NCBI RefSeq assembly: GCF_963678635.1
Contig: NC_087069.1
Span: 32,819,090 to 32,883,089 of the forward strand
Direction of reading: 5' to 3'
From: Symsagittifera roscoffensis
Taxonomy: Eukaryota > Xenacoelomorpha > Acoela > Convolutidae
Length of the DNA: 64,000 nt
A program made the position numbers and the translations under genes. The notes beneath the pieces are model-generated. The model saw only the letters and a program-made list of their open reading frames with translations, was not told the origin of the DNA and searched no databases. Shown piece by piece: positions 11,343 to 19,699 of the stretch (positions are counted from its first letter, which is position 1; every line of letters starts with the position of its first letter).

Positions 11343-11734
11343 AAAGGTTCCTTGTAAGAGATTGTTAATCTATTGTAAGGTACAATTTTTGCATTCAATA
11401 TTTGTAGGACAGGACTCTGGGTGATCAGATACAAAAAGAAAGAATGGTCAATATCGGGAAGTGGGATAAATACTCAGTTCCTCGAAGTAACCATTTCGAT
11501 GTATCGAACATTAACTATCATATAAACTGGTAAATTTGTTTGTAATTCAAAGGTTTCCTTCATAAGAGTAACTGAAACTGGTTGGTCGTTGATATTAAAT
11601 ATCATTTTTTTCTAATTAGAAAAAATAGATGGGTTTAGAAAAATTTCTGTTTTTGTTTAAATGACTTAGTTCAAAGAAGTTAGGGTGATTTCCCGGAACT
11701 ATGATTGTAGTTGATATACTGGTGTTAACCTTAC

Positions 11735-12364
11735 TCACATGTAGCAAATAAAAATTTTCAGAGTGTTTTCTACTCCAATGAGTGAGTAACGTAGGTTTGG
11801 TAACCGGATAAACAGGTTACGAGAGCTTAGTGAGACCATTTGAATGAAAATCGATGATTTTTTTGGCAAATGACTTAAGCAAGTATTCGACAAAACTAGG
11901 AAAAAATTCCAAAATGGCGAATTGTGGAAGACTTCAATTGTTCCGTCTTCCCACGTATTACAATAATCGAAGTATATTATTAGTTTTGGACAATATGAAC
12001 CGTTACAAGATTCGATAGATTTTTCCATTTGGTAAAGGAGTACGTGACAAGTGTTTTGTTTAAAAGCATGAGTCTTATGTTCAATTAATTTACTCGCAAA
12101 AATAATTTCGTCACAAGCAGTTTCGAATATGGCTGAGCTTTTATACTTTATGATGTGAAGAGTATCTCTGTAGTTAGGATTGGTTGCCTTTACGATAACA
12201 TCGTTAATTTGATTATGGTGAAGGTCAGTGATAATTAAGTGTAAATCGTTATCAATTGCGACAGATGGTAAAATTGCTGCTGTTACTCGGGAATAAAACT
12301 GCTGTGGGAAATGAGAGCAGGATATGACTAAGCAGAAATTTTGATTTAGTTTGTCAAGAAACAT
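11735..12364 (-). CDS. Unknown 209-aa ORF, long member of a three-gene family
   Basis: The N-terminal ~60 residues (MFLDKLNQNFCLVI, FPQQFYSRVTAAILPS, DNDLHLIITD, NDVIVKATN) follow the same pattern as the two short ORFs to its right: M-L-x-I/K-L-x-x-x-x, I/L-x-x-F/P-x-x-x-x-x-F-x-R-I/V-A-A, then an aliphatic strand before Y/D-P. Beyond that is a ~140-residue extension with several hydrophobic stretches (FWNFFLVLSNTCL) and no recognised motif. It is the only one of the three with the extension. Confidence 0.5.
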   Translation of the reverse strand: MFLDKLNQNFCLVISCSHFPQQFYSRVTAAILPSVAIDNDLHLIITDLHHNQINDVIVKATNPNYRDTLHIIKYKSSAIFETACDEIIFASKLIEHKTHAFKQNTCHVLLYQMEKSIESCNGSYCPKLIIYFDYCNTWEDGTIEVFHNSPFWNFFLVLSNTCLSHLPKKSSIFIQMVSLSSRNLFIRLPNLRYSLIGVENTLKIFICYM

Positions 12365-12488
12365 CTATTTTTATCCAAAATTCATATTTGGAATGAATCA
12401 ATTCAATTTTATTTTTAATGGCTTAAGACTTATATATAGAAGTGATTTCCTTCAAAATCGGTAATGACAACTGCTGAGCTGTTTCCCT

Positions 12489-12704
12489 CTAGCAGAGAAC
12501 AAGTATAATGATATTTTTTTTCGAAGAGTCAGTTTCAATTTTTTGAACAGTTTCTTCCGGATAAGTTATTATTATAAGGTGAATGCAATCATTCGGTAAG
12601 GTTTTTGGTAATCTTGCTGATGCTATTAGTGCTGGTAGTTTGTTTGCGTAACCTGGTAGTTGAATTAAAAAACGAACGTCTCGATCCAAAATTCCTACCA
12701 ACAT
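12489..12704 (-). CDS. Unknown 71-aa ORF, short member of the three-gene family
   Basis: Starts MLVGILDRDVRFLIQLPG and continues with PALIASARLPK and HLIIITYPEETVQKIE. It aligns end to end with 12828-13013 (MLVDILDRQVLLLIRFPK, RIAALDLP, RLMLIIYPGKVIHEAVE). The 124-nt spacers on both sides are equal. The pattern looks like a small alpha/beta fold. Function unknown. Confidence 0.5.
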   Translation of the reverse strand: MLVGILDRDVRFLIQLPGYANKLPALIASARLPKTLPNDCIHLIIITYPEETVQKIETDSSKKNIIILVLC

Positions 12705-12827
12705 TTAAATGTTTGTGTCCAAGTAAATTCTCTGTATCGCGGTATTTTACACACAAAAATGAACTCCTTCTGGTGTTATTTTTCCAATACACGATTCGTT
12801 TTATTTTGAATAAAAGGACAAATATAT

Positions 12828-13013
12828 TTATATTTTGGATTCGACAGCTTCATGAATTACCTTTCCTGGATAAATAATTAGCATAAGACGTATAAAAGTA
12901 TTGGTTCCTAAATGAGGTAAGTCAAGAGCTGCTATTCGTGTAAACAGTTCATTTGTAAGTTTGGGAAAACGAATTAGTAAAAGAACTTGTCTGTCTAAAA
13001 TATCGACTAGCAT
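12828..13013 (-). CDS. Unknown 61-aa ORF, short member of the three-gene family
   Basis: Starts 5 nt after the stop of the ORF at 13019-13438. Sequence MLVDILDRQVLLLIRFPK, then ELFTRIAALDLPHLG, then IRLMLIIYPGKVI. It is a clear paralogue of 12489-12704 and more distantly of the first 60 residues of 11735-12364. No known family recognised. Confidence 0.5.
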   Translation of the reverse strand: MLVDILDRQVLLLIRFPKLTNELFTRIAALDLPHLGTNTFIRLMLIIYPGKVIHEAVESKI

Positions 13014-13018
13014 TTAAT

Positions 13019-13438
13019 CTATAGGGATGCACAGTTTACTTGAGGGCGTCTGAAAAAGAAAACTGTTGCCTTAGATTGGTGTTGTAGTGTTGTTGTTGGT
13101 GGTTGAGTAAGGATTGTTGGGCTAGATATAGTTCCTATTACATTGTTCCGTACTAATTGTTCATTTTGGTTTTTTAGGTCTGGGTATAAAACCAAGTTCG
13201 TTTCGTGAATCTGCTGCCCGAAGGGTACTGCCGGATCAGGTCGCTCTACCATGGGTATTGAAGCAGTGCTTGATTGGGAAATACGTTGATGATGGTTTTG
13301 TTGTCGTTTTTGTTTTTGTCTTGAGTTTCTTGAAGCTGATGATTCAAGATTGGAGTTTTCGTTTGATAAAATGGAACTAAAAACTGATAGAACGAAAAGG
13401 TTATACGTTGCACTTAACATTATCTTCCAGAAGCTCAT
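13019..13438 (-). pseudogene. Likely displaced cytoplasmic tail of the glycoprotein, or small separate ORF
   Basis: A 139-codon frame that starts with a hydrophobic stretch (LSATYNLFVLSVFSSILS) followed by a Gln/Asn/Ser/Pro-rich region without regular structure and a final Phe/Arg segment. It lies immediately downstream of the membrane segment of the G relic and in another frame. I think it is the second hydrophobic segment and tail of G separated by frameshifts, but a small independent protein cannot be excluded. Confidence 0.4.
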
Positions 13439-13454
13439 AGTACGATTTGTTAGC

Positions 13455-14790
13455 TTACTATTTTATAAAGCTGAAATAATCGTTACTAATATTTCTAGCA
13501 GGAATTTGAGAAAAATAAAAAAGGCAAAATCAATTCCGATTTTTTCCAAGAAAAAAGCGACAAAACCGAATGTTCCGATGAAGTTATTTATAAAAAATCT
13601 GGGTGAAAACAGAGAATCCAGTTAAAATGTTTGGTTTAAACCCATTGCGGCGGTTAAAGCATCGGAATTTGTGTTATCCATGTGTCCATTTTAGACAACA
13701 GTTATGGTAATTTTTTTAGAATAGATGTTGAAGCTGTGTTATGAAGGATGTTATCCCAAAAAGCTTTCAATTGTTTTGGGGTATACATGCCTGCGCGTCT
13801 CGAATCGTATACGGAAATTTCCGTAATATGGCCTCTATTTTGTGGAGCGAATATTAAAGGAGTCTTGAAAGGTATTGGAGCCGGCAATGATTGGTACCAA
13901 GATAATTTATCACCTAAATCAAATTGAAAGGCCCTTTTGTAGCCACCAACACAGTGTATTTTGTTGGCAAAAAAGTTTGGCGGGTAATAGGGTCGACAAA
14001 CATCGTTCGCCCATTATAGTAGATCGGTATTCGATCAAAGCATTTTTCGAGAACTTTAGAGGTGAAATTTTTTAGGGCAGTGATATAGCCAGCCAACTGC
14101 TCCATCGGTGTCCATGAACATAGAGCAGTTACCAGTTAGCATGTATTCTACAAGCCTGGTGTTTTGTAAAGCTAACATCATTATTGCTAGATTTTGTGTT
14201 CTTTCGAGTTCACATTGATTCTGTAATAATGTCATTTCAGAATGTCTGATTTGTTTAGCATTAAAGTACATTATGTAATCTAGCTTTGCACGCAGATGAA
14301 GTTCGCAATCAATTTCATCGGTACCTACATGGCTCCAAAGAGGATCCCAATTCTTATTGTTACGTTCATCATGGAGGAATGAAAAACTACCTGATCCCAG
14401 AGGGTAGTTCAAAGGTTTCACTCTAATTTGATCGTTCTCATTTATTTGCATTTGATAGTAATTTCTATCATCGTGTCGTATGTTGGTGGATTTACCAGTG
14501 TTCATGTCAAAAACACCTGAATATGAAATAAACAAGGACTCAAAATTTGTTTTATATACTGCTCCTGGCCTGCTGCAGACTTCTTGCTGCTTATTGTAAA
14601 TGTGAATTTTCAGATCTAAGCCATTGGGTGGCTCACTCAGTATATGATATTGAGGGTGGTCCAACTTATTGGCGTACTTGACCATTTTTGCTTTTTGAGA
14701 AAATAATTTCGTGACCACGCAGTTTTCGTGCTTGTCCCATGTGTAAGCATAAGGCTCTAATGATGCTGAAAAAGAAATCACGTTTTTCGA
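13455..14790 (-). pseudogene. G: Chuvirus-like glycoprotein (G) relic
   Basis: Minus-strand fragments in three frames form one colinear protein. 14811-14056 carries SLEPYA at its start and later ELERTQNLAIMMLALQNTRL, LTGNCSMFMDTDG and WLYHCP. 14105-13914 carries CFDRIPIYY and FVDPITRQ. 13887-13702 carries APIPFKTPL and KAFWDNIL. A Phe/Ile-rich membrane segment lies near 13650-13455. The DRIP...VDPITRQ and NTRL..LTG signatures are those I associate with chuvirus-type and related endogenous glycoproteins, which are arthropod-virus entry/fusion proteins. Frame breaks lie near 14070 (in a T run), 13920 and 13700. The N-terminal third is missing, cut where the right direct repeat begins. Not functional as it stands. 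Confidence 0.75.
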
Positions 14791-15602
14791 AAAAAACCGT
14801 TTCCTAAACACTTTTTATTTTTATTTCCTCTACAATCGCAAATTTAATACTAATGCTTTGCCCTCATTTTCATTTGCAACTGATCTAAAAGCAGTGAGAC
14901 CGAAGACAATACTTAAATACAGATTTTTATTACCTGGAATGCATAGATTTTACAGGAGGTAAGTTCTGGACATCATAATTGAGTAATTTTTATAGGAGAT
15001 CTCTTTCAAAATGCCTCTTTCAAAAATGCCTCGACAAAATGCTCTAAAAACTTAGTTAAAACACAAATATCTATGATTTGCTCTCCAGATAATGACCGAC
15101 AACAATTTGGTGAAATCTCGAAACTATCTAAAAATTTTCAACTTGTGTATGATCTTCTGTATGATGTTCTGGTTGTCGTTCCATCGGACAACTGACGAGT
15201 AAGTTCAAAAAATGTCCGCTTTTCAAACGCGGCGTTTCAGCTTAAAATTTTGATTAACTTCAAAAAAAATTACCCGCATTGGCAAAAATGAGATTGCAAT
15301 CGATTATAATCAATTTTTAGACAGATTTTCTACTAGTTAAAAATCAATTGTATGTAAACCAATTAGACACTAAAACAGATAAAATAGGGATTTTATACAG
15401 TTTGGAAAAAATAAATTTTATAGCCCAGAAAAAAATGGATTTTTTTGAGGTATAAAATCTGTACAGAATCTGTATAGAATCTGCATAAAATCGATTAAAG
15501 TTCAAGTATATGAAAACATTATGTTCGTATGTATAAGTAATTTAGCCCTTGGGCTAAGCATTTTTCCCTTTACTAAGTTTGATAAATGGCTCAAAAATAT
15601 TA
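14765..15602. repeat. Direct repeat, right copy (~835 bp)
   Basis: Matches 4627-5462 in the same orientation. Its left edge coincides with the point where the G relic loses its N-terminal region, so the repeat insertion or a recombination at it truncated G. The first bases (AAATCACGTTTTTCGAAAAA) are read through as a spurious N-terminus of the G frame. No coding potential seen. Confidence 0.85.
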
Positions 15603-15974
15603 CGATAATCATTTACGAATCGGGGATTGTATAAAATGGCAAATGTGGAAAAGTAAAAACCCACTTACTTTTTATTACTTTTGTGGAACTTCAAAAAATT
15701 TAGGGGCAGAAAACCAGACTTTTTTTGGTTTTAAATTTACTTTTTATCACAAGAGGCTGATCACTTGCAACTGAGTTCAGATTTTGTCACTTGAGAGTAA
15801 TATCCAAGCTGATAAATGGCCAAAAAACAATAACAACAACAAAATGACAACAATGACTATGAAAAATTTTTAAGAAAAAGCTGATAGTTTTCATCTAGAA
15901 AAACTTATAATAATTTTCCGATCGATGTTCCACTGAAGTTTAGTTCAACTAGTTTTAACAGCTTCCACGCTTAC
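15603..15974. other. Non-coding, no gene seen (probable intron start)
   Basis: AT-rich sequence between the right direct repeat and the splice donor at 15974. No ORF, repeat or RNA recognised. By position it is the beginning of the intron that follows the AAA-like exon. Confidence 0.5.
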
Positions 15975-17286
15975 CTTTGAGAAGAATGCCTGTTGGAGAG
16001 GGCAAATAGTTGAAGAACCTCTCTAGGAATAATTTAACTTCCCCTAGGTAGCTCTCAGTTCCAATTCCCTTTCCAAACACAAGAGACCCATTTTCATCCG
16101 TGCAATAAAGTAAATTATCTTTCAGACAATCGATGCTCGGAACAGTCTGTAATTTAGACTCTTTTTCTGGGAAATAATGATTTAAAGCGTGGCAGGATTT
16201 TTCCACTTCGTTTAATTTCCACACTTGGTCACCAAAACCTTTGAAACTTCTTTCACTCATTGCGTAATATGACTTTTGGTTAGAAATTCGGGATAAAAAT
16301 GCGGACACTGTCGTGGAAGCTGGATAATTTTCAGAGCTGCATATTTCTGACAACAACAATGCCTCTTGATTTTTGTCTTGAACATACAACAATGATTTTC
16401 GTTTAATAATCATGAAAATATTCAACTTCAAAGACCTTAGCCCATTACAGGCTTCAGATATTTTGTGCTCAAATAAAGCAAAGTTTGTCGCACTGATACT
16501 TTTTTCTGGTAACAAAATCAGGTCTAATTCCAAAAATTCTGGACTCGAATTTTGCATAGAAGTGAGAATATTATCCAATATCTTTATTTGAGAAGTTGCC
16601 GATACGCAAACTGATTCTATCGATATTTCGGATAATTTTTCCGCTACATTTTTGAACACAAATAATTTGTTCAAGCTAGGCGAGTGAACAAAAACACTGC
16701 CAAAACTACATTTGATGTCTAACTCTGGTGGGACTACTTCTCTTTGGCGATCAGCTGAACAAGTTAAAGCTTCCGAATGATTTGGGGATTTTAAGTGTTT
16801 TGAATCATCAGAAGACCCCAAGGTTCCTTCAAAATGTAAGTTCTTTAAATGTGTTTCTAAGTATTCTGCAGTTTTGGAACGTTTTAAATGATCAGAAGTT
16901 TCCGTCATAGCTCTGGTCGATGTTGGAGTACTGCTTGGCCTTTTTAAGGGTTCAAGGGTACCCTGCGATTGCATTGTTTTGGGTTCTTTCGAGATTTCCA
17001 ATAAAGAAGTTGAGTTCGCAGGTCTAGCTTTGGGTCCAAAACTTGACGTTAAATTATCAGTACTTTGGGAAATAATTTCATTAGAAAGTTGGGAGACTAG
17101 TAACCCACTGACTAGAAACCCGTGGAGACCACAGCTACTTATCAGTTCTATGGACGATCTGTGTCCCATGACTAACTTCACAAAGTGGTCATCCTTGCAG
17201 CACTTCGGAGGTCCTGGAATCAACGTCAATTGTTTCTCGTGGTCGGGGAATTGAGTTTCAAGCGAATTCTCTGCTTTATCGTCCAT
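15975..17286 (-). CDS. Large exon of a probable AAA+ ATPase, ends inside Walker A
   Basis: An open frame of about 437 codons from the first ATG (MDDKAENSLE; open to 17355) to a strong splice donor AAAG|GTAAGC at 15975/15974. The N-terminal third is Ser/Thr-rich and low in structure. The C-terminal end reads LGEVKLFLERFF, then PSPTGILLKG, which is how the helix before a Walker A and the strand leading into it look in type II AAA ATPases (usual continuation is a P-loop GxxGxGK). The Gly codon is split by the intron (phase 1). The downstream exons should lie to the left on the minus strand, but I find none in the window: the virus-derived block and satellite occupy that side. Identity within the AAA family (AFG2/PEX/NVL-like) is not determinable. 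Confidence 0.5.
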
Positions 17287-17355
17287 ATTTATTTGAATCT
17301 TACGATATGGAATCAAACTGTAGTTTTGTAACTTCTGTAATTTTATCAGGGACAC

Positions 17356-18397
17356 AATAAAGGGAATTTAAATAAACTGAAAATTTGGCCTCTGAATTAA
17401 GGCATAAATTTCTATGAATACTTACCCTAAGACAAGTTTTTTTTTCTGACGTATAATCATAATATCACATTTGCATTAAAAACGTCCAAAAATTGTTTAC
17501 GAATCATGAAAAATACCAGTAAAAAGTAAAACGTGTAACACAAAGAAGAACAGGTGAAACAAAGAACTCAGCTGAATCAACAAATCTGGAGTTAATACGA
17601 AGTTATGGTACTATAAGACCATACGCACATACGTGATCTAACAGCCATAAATTGGATACTCAATTCAAACTGAACTATAGGTCTAAAACATCAGTGCAAA
17701 TAATAAAACAGAAGCATGCCGATGTAAGCCAACCCAGAAATGACTAAATCAAAGAGCTGAACAATCAAACGACAGCGGCTTACCAGGTTTCAAGAACAGT
17801 TTAGAGAATCAGTAAACATGACTAGTTTCCACCAATCAATTTGAACTTATTTCTACTTCGAATTCTACCCAGGTGAAGGTCTGCGTCTTTTGCAGAGCTT
17901 CTTGATTCCGAACTATTGCGACCAGCAACTGCAATTGGCGATTATGCGACTGTGAAATACGCGGCTATGAAATAAAAAAATGCGACTGCAAAATATGCGT
18001 TTATGAATTGTGCGACAATGAAAATTCGAAGCGATAAATGTTATTTTTATAATTTTGTTTGTACACTTCGACAGCGTAATTTTATTTCTACACTCAGTTA
18101 TTCAACAAACTCATTTTGAAAATCAACCATTGTGTTGTTCTATGAAACACGGATGTAATAATGAAGCTTCTCAAGTGAACCTGCGCATGGCTGTTTTTTT
18201 TTAAATATAAAAACACACATAGTACGGAACGTTTGTTTGTAACACTAACAGCAGTTTTTTGCTCTAATGCATTTTTCTGCAACCGAAAGGAAAAAGTAAT
18301 AGAACAAAAACATCCCCCATATCGTTTTTTTTCTCTAATTTTGTTTTCTATAGAAGCGCTTGAACGTGTGGAATGTTTCAATGAGGATTTTTTGTTT
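17356..18397. other. AT-rich non-coding stretch
   Basis: Upstream of the AAA-like exon. It contains short GCGACTG-type repeats around 17940-18030 (ATGCGACTGTGAAAT, ATGCGACTGCAAAAT) and no convincing gene. Promoter or an upstream intron for the neighbouring minus-strand gene is possible. Confidence 0.4.
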
Positions 18398-18990
18398 CGA
18401 CAATTTGAAAAATGGGGAGGAACTTTGTTCTTTTGTTTTCTTTTTTCTTTTGTTTTCTACGCAAAATCAGGTTTATCGTAATGGGTCGAGTAATATGTCA
18501 TATTTAGCCTTTTCAATCGTGATTCGAATTACATTAAAAATTTCACAAAACTTATTTCACAATTTTGAGAAAAATCGGTTTGAAATTTTTGATTTTCGGT
18601 CGAATTTTGAACTAATAGGTGTGAGCGTTTAGGCTAACAATACATTATTTAAGCTTACTTTAAGCCGTGAAAACATAGTTTTGCACACAGATAAAGATAG
18701 TTTTTGGAGTTTTTTAGCGCCATTATGTAAAAGAAAGGTTAAAAATTCTTTATAATTTAACTTTAAAAAAAAAGTTTTTTTTTTAGTTTTCGAGTGCATT
18801 TTCTTCAAAAATGTATTCCGAATGGTCTTTTTTATTATGACTGCCGATTATGCCTAAGTTCATTTTTTCATTCTGATCTTTTTATCACACCACGCAGAAA
18901 AAACTACATTAATTTGAAAAAAATTCTTTGTAGTTTCTTAAAGACTATGGTCAGAACAGTCTGTGCTACTTGCACAGTAACCTGCTATCC
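18398..18990 (+). repeat. Dispersed repeat R1, plus-orientation copy
   Basis: Ends in GCACAGTAACCTGC and contains TGGGTCGAGTAATATGTCATA, AATCGTGATTCGAATTACATT and GAGAAAAATCGGTTTGAAA. The reverse complement of the same features appears three times at 36087-37680 (TACTGTGCAAGTAGCACA at one end). It is a non-coding, AT-rich, old interspersed element; class unknown. Confidence 0.75.
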
Positions 18991-19270
18991 TTGTTTTAGT
19001 TTGCCAATGTCCTGATTTGAGTTTCGTTAATTAATCCGATTAAGCTTTTTGCATTTCAAATTGCGCAGAAATTTGTCTAAGGAAAAGTTTATAGCTAGAT
19101 AAGAAAATATTTTTTTATAAGTAGATCCAAATGGTCAAAGAAAGATTCACAATGTAAGCAAAACAGTCGGGAAGCGTGCTCGGGTAGAACATAAATTTTG
19201 GAAAACTATCGATTGGTAAAACGGAATGGCAGAAAAAATCAGTATCTGTAAAAAAAATGGAATTTTTAAA

Positions 19271-19288
19271 CCCCCCCCCCCCCCCCCC
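19271..19288. repeat. Poly-C run (18 C)
   Basis: An uninterrupted run of 18 C on the plus strand, flanked by AATTTTTAAA and TCATTTTG. It marks likely length uncertainty in sequencing. Confidence 0.9.
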
Positions 19289-19699
19289 TCATTTTGATAG
19301 CAAAAATGGCGCAACTCTGACATTTAGGCCGATTGATTTAGTCGCGAAACAATCTATGGCTAGTTTAATGTACTGTAAAAAGTGTATTGCAGATGAACTG
19401 GATCAAGAAAAACCAGTTACTCTGCTAGTTGCTGACCACTTTTAATTAAGTGTCGAAACAAAAACAAGTTTCTCTAATTTTTTCGTATGGTCACAGTTTT
19501 TGTCTAAAATGACGATTATATGACGATTGTCTAAAATGATGATTTTTAAGAGAGGTTTAATATTATTCTAAACAAAGTTGTTTTGGTCCGTATTGTCGTT
19601 AAATGAGGTAAAAATGATGTCTTAGAGTTTATTTCGTCTAGTTTTTCGTTTGAATTTGATTTAAAGTTAGGTTCGATTTGTTTGGGTTCGATAGAATTG

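Larger units (their letters stand above)
8503..11519. repeat. Tandem duplication, copy 2 (~3.0 kb)
   Basis: Second unit of the tandem pair. The junction near 8466-8520 contains a partial extra repeat of TAGTAAAGGTATGAAGTA. Each copy has its own deletions and frame breaks, so neither preserves the full ancestral gene set. Confidence 0.93.
4627..15602 (-). mobile_element. Decayed virus-derived insertion flanked by direct repeats
   Basis: Between two direct repeats lies a block in which every plausible gene reads on the minus strand with very short spacers: about 5 nt between 13019 and 13013, 9 nt between 11136 and 11126, about 125 nt between the small paralogues. No introns are needed. A chuvirus-type glycoprotein relic lies at the right end, RING-like ORFs in a tandem duplication at the left. 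Compactness, single polarity and the G gene suggest viral ancestry. No polymerase, integrase, capsid or nucleoprotein is recognisable, so the parent could be a negative-strand RNA virus relic merged with other DNA, or a DNA virus or virus-like transposon that carries a chuvirus-type G. Confidence 0.55.

Noticed and set aside
4627-15602. LTR retrotransposon with the direct repeats as LTRs
   Set aside because: No RT, integrase, primer-binding site or polypurine tract, and the G relic is truncated by the right repeat instead of lying near the 3' end.
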